Source: Rhopalosiphum padi | Lineage: Eukaryota > Arthropoda > Insecta > Hemiptera > Aphididae | Direction: 5' to 3' | Assembly (NCBI RefSeq): GCF_020882245.1 | Contig: NC_083599.1 | Coordinates: 4,030,001 to 4,094,000, forward strand | Length of the DNA: 64,000 nucleotides | Part shown: positions 39,331-50,649 of the stretch, in pieces | Numbering within the stretch: position 1 is the stretch's first letter | Layout of the letters: the number at the start of each line of letters is the position of its first letter | Made by a program: the position numbers and the translations under genes | The notes under the pieces: generated by a model | What the model saw: the letters and a program-made list of their open reading frames with translations, nothing else | Databases searched by the model: none | Told to the model about the DNA's origin: nothing

Positions 39331-41264
39331 ATTTAGACTAATTTTTATTTATTTATATCACTAATCTATTGATAATGTTTATATATTCTTAATTAAGCAA
39401 TTTTAAATTGTATACAGTGTTTTTATCACAAATTAGTTTAAACCTACCGTATTAAGAATTACCAGTTTTAAATATACTTTTAAACGCCAATTTCAAGTAC
39501 ACTTTATCCTTAAAAACAGATGCTGATCTAACCATTTCCTCAATCACTGAATCGTTTTACGTAGGTATACAACGACTAATCGTTGAATTTAAAAATTTAA
39601 ATTTAACGCATCTATTTCGGCTTTCCCAATAACGATGATAAATACACTCTCAGTTTACTGTGTAAAATACAAAAATAAATGTGATTTCATCTTTTTTTTT
39701 TTTATTGTGATGATGTTTAATATTATTATTATTGTGTATTCGTTATTTTTGTATTCTAACTATAGCTATAATTATCTTATTCTCGAGTGTTACATTGTCA
39801 TTCACGTTTTTCGGGTTTACGAATAATTTAGGATTTAATGTGTATATACCTAACAAGCCAGCGAATGTGAATAAATGCGCAGTGCATAACATGTACATGT
39901 GCATCATGTATTATATAGTACAATTTTAATCTAAAGTTTGTAATTATAAAATAAAAACGACTTACCGTGTAAAATTATAAATAGAACATGTTTTTGGTGA
40001 AACGTAACATAATTAACACTGCATCTGCAGAGAGTAAAAATATTAAAGACGTTACGTAATTGGGTTTGATCGTACAAGTATTTTATTTTACTTCGAAATT
40101 GCGGGAGCTGCAATGAAACATAATAATATATATGTATATGTACCCGTGTACTAAAACTAAGGAAGGGACGTGAATTAACATCGTTAGTAACTTTTTTTTT
40201 TTTTTTTTTAATTTCTTTATTTCAATTCTGGACCGACGGCGGATTCATATAATTATTTTTACATTAATTTCCTGGACGACGTCAGTAGGTACCTGAAAAA
40301 TTGTCGCACACGCCTCGCAGACAATATAATGACGTAGAGAACATTATTAGCCGCAGTGGTCGTATTGTTGAATACATACGATTAAAATCAATAATGCAAA
40401 ATTGTACAGCCAAAAAACAAATAGAATTAACAAACGCGTGTAAATGTATAATAAGGTGATTATTATGAACCAAAATCTGGTTAATTGCAAACTAAAAACA
40501 ATTTAACAGATTTTCAGATTATTGTTTTTTAAATAAACTGTATTTATATAAATTATATATTGTTATATTTATACATGAAAAATGTTTTCATGGGTATAAT
40601 ATTATAATGAAAAAAATCCAAAATAAATACATAAATAATGAATAATAAATGTATATCATAAATAGGTACTCCGACAAAAAAATAACATTCTCAGAATTTA
40701 TTTATTTTTTGTACAGTATTAACGTGTTTCGGTACTAAATAAAAAATAATATACTATTTTTCTTTTTCGCCAATTTATTTCACAGTAACTTTCAACAAGG
40801 TTATTAATCAATACAACAACTAGTGTGAAAAAACAATACCTACACATTTTTGTAATTTAAATGTTAGTTATTATTTAATTTAATCCACAAAAAACCCTTT
40901 ATCTCTGCAGCACTATAGATCTTCTGCACTTAAAATTCAATCACGTGGACGACGATTTGTGCAGTTGTCTTGAATACAATATTATGATCCTTTACTTATA
41001 ATAGTCGGTGTTTAAATTTGGACAGCTATAATATAACACTAGATTTTAACTGCAAAGTCTAATACCGGTCACTTATATTCTGTAAATATTTTTTGTAGTG
41101 TCAAAGTGTTTATTTGCAACGCATTTTTAATCTCTTGTGATGTAACTAACACTCTGCACAACGACTTGAATCAAACAATATTATGCTATAATTTTATTAT
41201 TTATAAATAAGTATAATAATTCAATCATACGCTTTAAACAGTTCGCTACCTACACTATTATATA
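39331..41264. other. A+T-rich DNA with small CpG patches
   Basis: No accepted gene. A T-run of about 19 bases lies at about 40191-40209, followed by a short CpG-rich patch (40230-40460). Frames there on the minus strand show no motif. Confidence 0.5.
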
Positions 41265-41457
41265 TACAGTCGAGTCGCGATAACTCGAACCTCGATAACT
41301 CGAAAAACTTGACAACTAGAATTTTGTTTTATTCCCCTAGAAATATAATTTATATATATATTAATATAAATTCGAGTTAGAAGTCTTGAATAATACATAT
41401 CTCGAAGCGAATTGTTATTCACTCCTTTCAACCTCGAGTTATCGTGACTCGGCTGTA
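41265..41457. mobile_element. pogo/Tigger-like MITE with TA duplication
   Basis: The element is 41267-41455 (189 bp), flanked by TA on both sides. The left end reads CAGTCGAGTCGCGATAACTC; the right end read inverted is CAGCCGAGTCACGATAACTC (18 of 20 identical). Next to the left end ACCTCGATAACTCGAA repeats part of the terminus. Termini of CAGTCGAGTCTCGATAACTCGAA type with TA target duplication are known from pogo/Tigger (jerky-related) transposons in insects. No coding sequence remains. Confidence 0.75.
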
Positions 41458-41603
41458 TTATAATATTATTTATAGACACCTCCGCAGAAATGCTGTTGCA
41501 GTGATTGAAAGATGATGCGATTTAGTAGATGGCGTACGACAGAAGAATAGGTTCCTAACGTTTAATTAGTAATTTGTGAAAACTAGGTTGATTTCGGTTG
41601 CAG

Positions 41604-41854
41604 AGTAAACATTGAAACTTTCGTTGTTTATTTACGTTTATAATGTTCACCGACGTTTACTCCCATCGCCGTCTTTGCCCACGCGGCCCCGAGTTTTATT
41701 TCTCATTCCGCAAACGTTAAATGCGTTTCGGACTTTTGAATTTCTTCGATATTTTTTTTCCCTGATAGACCTTATACTTACCGTTGACGATGTTTTTGTA
41801 TCAGTGTTTATAAAGGATCGTCAACAACAATGGCCAATAGGAAACGGCGTATCA
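41604..41854 (+). other. possible internal exon (weak)
   Basis: The stretch is bounded by TTGCAG (41598-41603) and CA/GTAAGTG (donor GT at 41855) and is open in one frame throughout. The middle, near 41650-41700, is C-rich. The peptide has no known domain, and the poly-pyrimidine tract before the acceptor is weak. Listed only because both splice signals and an open frame coincide. Confidence 0.15.
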
Positions 41855-41941
41855 GTAAGTGCATTGTGGACAAGTCTTAAAAAAAAAAAAATTGAACTGC
41901 GGCATTTCTTAGTACACTATTTTGTATATTATGTTTTGTGA

Positions 41942-43288
41942 TGAAATAAGTTTTTCCAATTCAGTTAAAAAAAAAAAAAAAATTATAATTTTATTTTACG
42001 AATACTTATTTTCCGTAAATAACTGTAACAATATCCGCCCTAACAAAGTTGAAATCAGAATAGAAAAAAAAAAGTGCATCACGTAATATTATGTAAATCT
42101 AGAAGTTCTATATCAATAACTTAAGGGCAGTTATTTAAAAAGTTATTGAGTAACTAATCACATTTATTAAGCCATGAGCCCATGAATACTCAAATGGGCC
42201 GTACGACTGATTTAATGCAAAACAAGCGTTATAAACAAAGAAATTAAAATTCAGTAAACACACAAAACTTTTTATGTAAATATTTATACTTAATAGTTAA
42301 AATGAAAATCTCACAGCGGCAACTGAGTTTTCATGATTTTGAAATTAAAAACGCTCGTATACGCTTCGTGTTAAATACTTTAATATTCAGGTCCCGGTGT
42401 TTAAAATTATTTGATGAATAGATTGTCGCAGGTATTTAACAATGAATTATAACGTTTTCACTAATTTACAATATTATTCTAATCTCAGTTCAGCATAGAT
42501 TTAAGCCATCATTGATATTTGATATAAATATTGGAACATATTATACTTATATTACTATTTTTTTTTTTTTTTTTTTTTTTTATTAAGGGTGACATAGAAG
42601 CGTATGACAAACGTTAAAAAATATACAATTAGGTTAGGTTATGTCAGTTGACGTGATATATAAAATTAAAAAAAATGATTTGTTTTTATACAATCGCGGT
42701 AAATATAATATCTATTAGATAAATTATAGTGTAAAAATATTAAAACCGTTATTAGAGAACACGCGACTTAAAGTGCACACGTTACCTATGTCATAACAAT
42801 ATTATATCCGAGTTTGTCATCGGACAACTTTTTTTCTAATTAATGTTTTTTTTAAATTATAACCGCACTAAAATGATTTAAATATTAATTCAATCCATAA
42901 TACTTTTTGTATTTATCTGAGCTCAAAATAAAAGTATATAAATGTATTTTGTTTTCGTATTACTTAGAAATCTGAGATAGAAAATTATGTTATATGTGTA
43001 TATAGTAATAATTTATTGTGAATATTATTTGAAATGTTAAATTATTAATTTCCATAAAGTATTCAAATACTTAATAATATAAGTTTTAAACTTTAATCGG
43101 GTAGAGGAATTTATAAAATATAAATCAGTATGTCGGTATGTGTATATAGGTATATACAACACCGCTCGCGCCCCGTCTGTATTCGTATTTATGCGTAAAA
43201 AAAATGTATAAATGTTAAAAATGGTTTTCTAAGTAATAACCTACCAAATGATTCCATCTCTCGCATCCAGTCAATCCTGACGTCTAAC
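41942..43288. other. A+T-rich DNA with T24 tract
   Basis: No gene is seen. A run of 24 T's at 42558-42581 may be the reversed poly-A tail of a retroelement, but no element body is recognisable beside it. Confidence 0.55.
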
Positions 43289-43883
43289 CCCCTATTCGAG
43301 GCCGTATCTGAGGGGAAGTCCAAAGGGTCCAGACCTCCCTCCCCCCGAAATTCCTCCAATATTTTACAAAATATTATGTAACTAAACATTTTTAGTCATA
43401 AATGATTAGTAAACTACCGGTTTCTATAGCAACTCCCGAACGAACTTTTTCGACATTAAAACGCGTTAAAACATTTTTACGGAACTCTACAGGACAAAAA
43501 AGACTAACTGGGCTAGCTCTATTAAATGTCCATAGAGATGTTACGGTTGATCCCGAAGAAGTTTTGAACCAGTTTGCTTTTCAAAAGTATAGGAGCATAT
43601 TATTGGTTTAAAAATTAAAATATGATATTGTGTTTGTGAAATTTTTATTTTTATTTCTGAATTTTTTTTTTTCCATATTTTGTATAGCGTAAGGTTACAA
43701 CAAGTTTTCAAAGTAATTTGGTTTATTTTTATTATATTTTAATAAATGAAGATAATTTATTTTATTTTTTATTTTTAACCAACTATCAAAGCTAAATTCA
43801 ATAAAATTATAATAAACATGTTTTGGACCCCCCTACCCTTCTCTACGAAAAAAACAAATTCTGGATACGGCCTTGCCCCTAGC
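43289..43883 (+). mobile_element. internally deleted hAT transposon with target duplications
   Basis: The element proper is 43297-43875 (579 bp). The left end is CGAGGCCGTATCTG and the right end read inverted is CAAGGCCGTATCCAG, with the shared core AGGCCGTATC. Flanking octamers are CCCCTATT (43289-43296) and CCCCTAGC (43876-43883), 6 of 8 identical, as expected for hAT. Both termini adjoin C/G-rich text with CCTCCCTCCCCCC or GGACCCCCC. A transposase fragment (43402-43611) is retained, oriented left to right. The full element would be several kilobases, so most of the body has been lost. Confidence 0.75.
43402..43611 (+). pseudogene. hAT transposase C-terminal dimerisation segment
   Basis: A 69-codon open frame reads LPVSIATPERTFSTLKRVKT, then LRNSTGQKRLTGLALLNVHR, and ends near QFAFQKYRSILLV with a stop. 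The pattern S.A..ERxFSxLKRVKTxLRNxxxxxRLxGLALLxVH is the hAT-family C-terminal dimerisation domain, also annotated in zinc-finger MYM-type 1-like and 52-kDa repressor-like proteins of animals. The frame is uninterrupted, so this copy is comparatively young. The upstream BED zinc finger and RNase H-like catalytic domain are absent inside the element, so it cannot act as a transposase. Confidence 0.85.
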
Positions 43884-44034
43884 CGTCTTTGATTTATGAT
43901 AGCCCCGCACGGTGTGTATAATCACGATGAATATATTATTATGATTATTGCTGTACTATTATCGTCTGGCGACAGAAATCGGACGAGTACCATCGCGGAC
44001 ACGACCTCTGGTAGTAACCGGCAATGAATTTCCT

Positions 44035-44103
44035 ATATATATATATATATAGTGGCAACAACATCAGCATCTCCGATCGGTGTGATGGCGACGGGGGGGG
44101 GGG
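44035..44103. repeat. (TA)n array and G10 run
   Basis: A short TA array at about 44035-44051 and ten consecutive G's ending near 44103, inside island 4. Confidence 0.85.
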
Positions 44104-44636
44104 CAATAATATATATGGTGGTGGTGGCGCACTGCGCGGCTTCGCTCGCATGCGAGTCACGTCGTCGACTAACCGCATCGGAATCGCGTTCTTATATTAT
44201 ATTATGATATTTGCCCCCAAAACCTAGTGATGGTTATCATCGACCTAACCGTTATCTGAACATAATTATCTCGACGCTTCGCCCCGCGCCGAATCGCATT
44301 TCCTTCGCGCCACCACAGACCCTCCAACCGATCGTCGAGGGGTTTTGCTATAATAGCTGTACGCCGCTCCGCCGTATCGTTTTGTCGCGAACGAAACGAA
44401 AAACAAAATAAAACGAACGCGAATGAGATACACTGCGCCGCGGCTGTAATAATATAATATGATATAATACACACGCACACACCTCAAATAATAATACTCG
44501 CGCAACACCTGATACGCCTATGTGCGACAATTTAATATTATTATATTATACACACTTAGCGCAATAAAACGCGATGCTCGTTCTCGCCAACGGCGATGTT
44601 TTGCATTTTTATTGCATTAAATAATAAATGCGCAAG

Positions 44637-44638
<2 letters not shown>

Positions 44639-44680
<42 letters not shown>
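44639..44680. repeat. (TCG)n trinucleotide microsatellite
   Basis: Thirteen uninterrupted TCG units (44641-44679). The array is CpG-rich and followed by ACGTCGGCCG. It is the purest and most G+C-rich microsatellite in the window. Confidence 0.95.
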
Positions 44681-44711
44681 CGTCGGCCGTGTGGTGTCCG
44701 GGAAGATATAA

Positions 44712-44740
44712 CAATAATAATAATAATAATAATAATAATA
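44712..44740. repeat. (AAT)n trinucleotide microsatellite
   Basis: About nine AAT units, followed by a GTATTATTATTAT mirror. Confidence 0.9.
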
Positions 44741-45200
44741 GTATTATTATTATATAGCGACGTCACGATAATCGCCGCCACAGCTCACCTCAACCGTACC
44801 CAGCGGACGTACCGTCGCCTTACTTTTTACGGCACTCTCGCGAAACATGTGCCCGGGGAAAACATCACATTATTATTATAATAATATATTATTTTGCAAG
44901 TGTTGCTGGGCGGCGCATTCGCCACTAACTCCACGGCGCCCCGTTCTTAATACTATACCATAGACGATCCCGCACGGCGTAGCCCGTGACAAGTTTTATC
45001 ATATTATTATTGTTGTAATAACGCCCGCCGATTTACCTGTGCTGCACTTTGTACACAACGACTCCGCAGTTAAGCTACACTGATTTTTAACGCAAACGTT
45101 TGACGGGTGGTTTTGACAAAACGCGAAATACGGGTCCAACACTATATAATATCCCGGTGATATTGAATTGAGTCCGTATAGATAAAATGTCATATAACTA

Positions 45201-46249
45201 TACCTACACAGCGAAAGTCACTCGAAATTAAATGCTTTTTTCACTCCATTCGGGACATCCAAATATTTTTTTTCTTGTGGACACATGTAAAGATATATTA
45301 GAAAAAGAAAAATCTTTACGGGAGCAGACAAACAAATATATTATAAATAAGCAAATTTGGAGATAAGACTTTTTAAAATTTGTATCATTTAAATTTTTAC
45401 CAGCCACTATTTAATTATCAACATCATTATATTACACATAATTATTATTATTTTAAAAACATTATTATTATTATCAAAAACAATGTAAGAAATCAATATA
45501 TATATATATCAATAATAATTAATAGAGACACAACTCGAACAAACTAACAATATTGGTCGGACTCAACTCCGATAACTCAAAAGCATTTACGGGACTCAAT
45601 TCAATATTTGGGTCTCAATTCAACGTCAGCCTTTTATTTTACGTAACCGCCGTGCGTTAACAACCTTTAGTTTATTACATGTTTAAAAAAAAGTTGACAA
45701 TTTTTTTCTGAACCGACAAATAAATCAATCTCCTTCCTTCTCCATAGCTAAATAAAGCAATTTTTCGATTACATTTTTTTGTACATAAAATCGCTTATAT
45801 GTACATGCCCAGACACTATTAGAAAAAATACTTTCCATAAGTCTTGATGAGATTGATTAATTTATATGTGAGTTTAAAAAGTGTATGTCAAATATAAAAT
45901 ACATAGGTACATCGGTATTTAGAGGTTTCTCATCTCTTGTGGATTATGAATTTCGGCGTGTAATATGAATAGGATACATTTTTTTTTTTTATTATTATTA
46001 ATATTTATCTACAGATATATTTTAACACGGACAAAGTAGTACTATGCAAATGTGTTTTTCAAATGTATTATATATATATATATAATAAGTGATAATAATA
46101 AAAATAACAGAGCTGTCATCTATATAACAACTGATAACAACTGCAATCATTAAATTTAAGTAGGAAAATGGCTATGTTTAATGATTATATTTAAATACAT
46201 TTACGTTATATCTTTTCTGGCTTATACTACTCGTCGAAGGGGTTTTTTT
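45201..46249. other. A+T-rich DNA with CTCAA-rich patch
   Basis: No gene. Positions 45530-45620 repeat CTCAACTCCGATAACTCAA-like phrases, reminiscent of the pogo-like terminus at 41267, and may be a very old relative of it. Confidence 0.45.
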
Positions 46250-46483
46250 TTTTGCCACCCGAACAATTTCCCGACACTTCTGCCGATCTTGAATTATATT
46301 TCTCTAGTAGTTTACTCAGAAATGATTTAGGTTCTTCTCGATCATATCACACCATATTGTTCTGAGCTGACCTCAAAATCTCTTCTCTGCAGTTGGTCTC
46401 TAAGTTATTGCCCATTTAATTGTATTATGATCATTTCTGCAGCTTAAACAGATTAAACGTCCGGGTTTTAATGCGTTGACATT
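46250..46483 (-). pseudogene. LINE ORF2 C-terminal tail (endonuclease-RT element)
   Basis: One minus-strand frame of 78 codons with four stops contains NVNALKPGRLI, then GQLRTIWCDMIEKNLNHF and IIQDRQKCREIVRVAK. The pattern 'GHV.RM.P.RL ... KRPRGRPRTRWCDMIEKDLN.L ... AQDRxKWREIVRAAK' is the extreme C-terminus of ORF2 in a large group of insect endonuclease/reverse-transcriptase LINEs (often annotated as craniofacial-development-protein-like or endonuclease-reverse transcriptase). A T-run on the plus strand just below 46250 corresponds to an A-run after the coding end. Only the 3' tail is present, consistent with 5' truncation. Confidence 0.65.
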
Positions 46484-47305
46484 TATAAAGTTTGTATGTT
46501 ATTGCTTTTATAAAATGCCTAGTACAGCACTTAATACTTTTTTACTTTTCCATATTGATTGCCAACATTAACAGGTTATTTTCGTCATTAAAAATATTAT
46601 GAAAACTATAAAAGTCAATTATTGTGTGGAATAATGTGTTGCAAATCAATGCAAACTATAATCAATACGTTTTATTATGTTGCCATAACGTAATGATTGT
46701 AATGCTATATTTTATTCTCATACATACAAGGAAATCCATTTTAATTCAAGAACTGATACGATGTGTGTGTGTGTGTAACATAATATACTATTAGAAAATA
46801 TAACAGTAACAAAAATCATAAATATTTGAAAAACCCCGTGTATTCCAATGATATCTTTATTAGAATTTGTGACACGATAAAATATTTTAATGTCACACAA
46901 ATGCACCGTAAAATATAAAACCTCGAAAGAGAACAACAATCACGCAATCGTAAATAAAGTATCTTATTGGTAAAGTTTTAAAACTTTTTGATATTTCCAC
47001 GTTTAAATGAATCATAGTAATTTGCAAGTGTGAAAAATCTCTGAAAGTGCTAGTAATAATAAAACATGACTTTTTTCGAGATCAAAGGACAGTTCAAAAA
47101 TGACCATTGGATTTATACATCAAACGAAAAATGATGAAAAAAAAAAAAGCAATAGGCAAAATAATAAATATAAAATAAGCAACAATGCTCATGTTTCACC
47201 TTTTTTTCATATCACGGATATTTATTGTTTAGTATTTAAATTAAACATATTTGAAATACATTTTGTATTTTATATATTTTATTTATGTTAGTTTTTAAAG
47301 TAAAA

Positions 47306-47335
47306 AAAGGCGGGCAATCGAGTACCACTCTACTT
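47306..47335. repeat. AAGGCGGGCAA repeat word, copy 1
   Basis: AAAAAGGCGGGCAATCGAGT then ACCACTCTAC matches AAAAAGGCGGACAAGTGGAT then ATCGTTCTG at 58488-58520. I recall the phrase 'GGCGGGCAAGTGGATACCGCTCTGC' as very common in aphid noncoding DNA; its element class is unknown to me. Confidence 0.5.
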
Positions 47336-47540
47336 GGGGATGATTTCTAAAGTTTAAAATCGAAACATTTTTTCGACTAATTATTGTGTACACATACTAT
47401 TGCTCGTTATTGCACGTGTACCCACTTTCGCGTATTCGCGTGAAATCGAAGTTGGATGTATAAGACCCGTGCTTAAAATTTTCTGTGAATTTATAATAAT
47501 ATTATATTCACGTAAATGCGTGAATGTATACTACATACGC

Positions 47541-47558
47541 GCACACACACACACACAC
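47541..47558. repeat. (CA)n microsatellite
   Basis: About nine CA units. Confidence 0.85.
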
Positions 47559-48725
47559 TCACAAAATATCATTGTAAAATCAATACGTTTATATTGTCCC
47601 GTTCAACATCTAAAATAACTGTTCTTACTTGAATTTTAGCTTATCATTGATATTAGTGCAGAATTAATATTACGGTATATAATTCATTACACCTTGTATT
47701 CATTACACTTGTCGGGGGACAATTTTTTAAAATTCATAACTACGTATTATAATATTATACTTTTAAAATATAAATTTTTCAAAATTATATTGTATCACGT
47801 CTTATATTCTCATTTTTTTTTTTTTTTAATCATATAGATTTATTAGAATTATAAATGTCATAATGCAGGTATGTAATATTATTTTATATATAAATTATTT
47901 TTCATGATTAATATGATTTTTATTTATTAAAAACCAAAGTTCCCTAACGGACCTTAAATTAAAAAGCATTTAGTATTTCACAGTGTTTATCAAATACATA
48001 TTTGGTATCTTATTTCACCCAAACCTGTTTCCTCGTTATCCCATGTAAGATTAATGTTGTTTGCTTTGGCCATTATTGCTTGTGGCGAAATGTAAGAAGT
48101 GCTAAGTATAGAATTCGGCTGCATTGCTGCAGTATAGTGTTATTTTAGAAGTCGTTGGTCTTTATTCAAAAACCAATACTATACCACGAAGATAGACATA
48201 ATTAAAATTAGTAGTCATCGTAAAGGATACCTTGAGATATTAATACATGCACATAAAATTAACACCATCCAATAGTTTCTGATGGCCATAGGTGAATAAT
48301 TATTTTATTAAAAATACGTTGTTCACGAGTAATTTAAAATATTTGATACATTCGTATGTCCAATTAAAATCGTTTGAGATGCATTACACGTGTGAAAATG
48401 CATCATAAAAGAATTAAAATAATCTATTTTAAAAGGACGTCACATCACAACGCGTCGTCTACGTGTTACAAACTGACAACATAGCAAATGTGCGTTCGTC
48501 GGTTTCACTTAGGTACATATTATCATTAAAATAAATTGACCTATTAACAGATCTAAAAGTAAGACAGTTGTATTTTTACGTTGGTATCTTACGATATTTT
48601 AATATTTAAGCGAGCTATTAGCATTTAAAAATATTATAATTTTTGATATTCTTGATTTGGTTAAGAATTGAAATAATGTAAAAAAAAAGCAACAAGAATA
48701 ACTGAACGGATAATAATAATATATT

Positions 48726-49230
48726 CAGGGCTCGGATTTTATAGTATTTGCTAATTATTATAGGATACAGATAAAAATAGCAAAGTGAGCTATAAATTTG
48801 TTTTATGCACCAGGGACAAATTTCATAATGCTATTTTTGGCATATTTGAAGTATTTTAGGTTTTAAGTGCTATTTTTCAAGTTTTGGTGCTATTTTTTGC
48901 TAATTTGCATAATATAACGTTTTATTTTGTATTTTCAAATTTTCAAATTTGGCAAAACATTTAATCGTGCAGTTCAACTCAGGTAAAATAATTTAATACA
49001 TATATTATTTAATTAATAAATAATAATTTATTTTATTCTTATTTCCAGATAATTTTGAATAGTCGCCATGCCTAATTCAAGTAATTTTAGTAATTAAAAA
49101 ATGTAAACAAAAATTAGTTTTTTTTTAATTATGAACAGAATACATTTTAGTTTTTGCTATTTTTCATGTTTTTAAGGCATATTATGGCGCATATTTCATT
49201 TATTTTTAGTGCTTTAAAATCTGAGCCCTG
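48726..49230. mobile_element. hAT-like MITE with GCTATTTTT/GCATATT repeats
   Basis: Ends read CAGGGCTCGGATTTTATAG on the left and, inverted, CAGGGCTCAGATTTTAAAG on the right (17 of 19 identical). Flanking octamers AATATATT and ATAATATT agree at 6 of 8, weak evidence in A+T-rich DNA. Inside both ends the words GCTATTTTT and GCATATTT recur at least six times (48829-48900, 49155-49200). No coding remnant is visible in 505 bp. Terminus CAGGG and probable 8-bp duplication point to the hAT superfamily. Confidence 0.7.
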
Positions 49231-49554
49231 ATAATATTTAATATTATTTATTATATAATATTTCAGTTTGATATATTCAATATTTATTAAAACCGCTGAA
49301 TACGATTGATATCAGTATGTTATACTAAGTTAGTAAAACAAGAGACAGCATAGGACAGATTCTGGTACAAAGTTTTCCTTTTTGACGACTTTGATTCGAT
49401 AAATCATTAGAAGGAAAACTCGGTAGGCTCGAAAAGTTAGCGTGGTTTTACGATGACGTCTAGACATTAAATGTAAAATTCAATGTAAAAATGGTATTAC
49501 ATTTTATTAATACAAATTCTAATAAGAATTTAATAGGTACATTCTGTCACTCGT

Positions 49555-49790
49555 AATAGTCAGTGCAGTCTCAGTGGTTGTCGTTACAAGAAATCTATAT
49601 AATAACGTCACCAATGGAAGTCGCAGCCTATTACTCCGGTCTGTAACCGTCTCGGTCCGCGTCTCACCTCTTCAGCGAACAGGTCAAGTGAGAGAGTCGA
49701 CCGAGTCGCGCTGTTCGTGTCCCGAAGTGGCGGCTGTACTTTGCATTTGTGACTGATGTGGACCACGACTCGAAGGTGTTATGTCCGTTG
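49555..49790 (+). other. isolated G+C-balanced block, candidate 5' exon or promoter
   Basis: A sharply bounded 230-base block of balanced composition stands in A+T-rich DNA. It begins with GTCAGTGCAGTCTCAGTGG, which contains two initiator-like TCAGT words (first A at 49562). It continues with GGTCCGCGTCTCACC and GAGTCGCGCTGTTCGTGTC. A GTG-started frame of 60 codons covers most of it, and a minus-strand frame overlaps, but neither shows a known domain. No TATA box or strong donor was identified. A noncoding exon, a small regulatory island or a fragment of an unknown element are all possible. Confidence 0.3.
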
Positions 49791-50649
49791 GGTTTTTATG
49801 CACAAACAGTTGTTTGTATTTTAATGAAACACCTAGTAAAACGACTTGATAATAATAATAATAATAATAATAAAATAAATGAAGCATATAAACTTGTTAG
49901 AAATAATGGTTAATTAGGTTAAATTTTGATAATATTTATAAAATGTAAACCAATCAAAAACAATTTTTCCATAGCCAATACCTATTAAAGTCTAAATACA
50001 TAACAACATTAATTATTAAAAATAGTGCGACGTACTAGCACTAGCATATTAAGGAAAAATTATTCTTTTCCGTTTTGAAATAATAAAACCTCCGCTGAAC
50101 TTCCTGATGTCAGTTGACCGAAAATGACAAGACCAAATTTTAAAGTAGATGTTGAAACAAAAACTTCAGTGACAATTTTTACCTTCTGGATGATTAAAAA
50201 AATATCACCCAATAATATGGTTTCATTTTAAATTAAATAATTTAGGAGAAATATAGGTTAGTATTCATTTTTTTTTTTTTTTTTGACCAAACGGTAAAAA
50301 CAATGAAAACTCTGTAGTGCAATTCAAATGTAACCTATTCGATAATTCATCATTTGTTTTAAATATCTTTGACACGATTCAAGACATATGTATTATAATA
50401 TAATGTAATATAAATATAAAATAATAATAATAATGCAATATGTTTACCTTAAATGGTGATCTTCGACAATACTACCAAAATTCACATTGAAGTGATACTT
50501 TAAAAGAGTATACTCAAAGCTCGATGTTAGTGGTAACCGTATCCTGTAGGTACATAATAATATACTTTTTTTAATAAATCGGCTTTGACTGCATGAATGA
50601 ACTTGAAAATCAAAGCTATTTTTCAAGTGTTAAAATAAATATTATTTGT
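49791..50649. other. A+T-rich DNA with (AAT)n array
   Basis: An AAT array lies at 49849-49873. Nothing else is recognised. Confidence 0.55.

Larger units (their letters stand above)
43900..45200. other. CpG-rich island 4
   Basis: CpG-dense sequence (GCGCGGCTTCGCTCGC, ACGTCGTCGACTAACCGC, GCCCCGCGCCGAATCGC) alternates with TAATAATATT tracts. It holds a TA array, a 10-base G-run, a TCG array and an AAT array. At least six overlapping short frames on both strands arise from low stop frequency, and none carries a motif. Candidate promoter or 5' exon territory; no clean TATA/Inr/donor set was found. Confidence 0.45.
46484..48725. other. A+T-rich DNA, microsatellites only
   Basis: No accepted gene. 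Minus-strand frame 46718-46939 and plus-strand frames 47100-47291 and 47400-47618 include simple repeats and have no motif. A shared repeat word at 47306-47335 is listed separately. Confidence 0.55.

Noticed and set aside
42558..42581. T24 tract as a reversed retrogene poly-A tail
   Set aside because: No element body, target duplication or coding remnant could be recognised beside it.
44024..44530. Six overlapping short frames in island 4
   Set aside because: Same cause: low stop density in CpG-rich sequence. No consistent codon use or domain.
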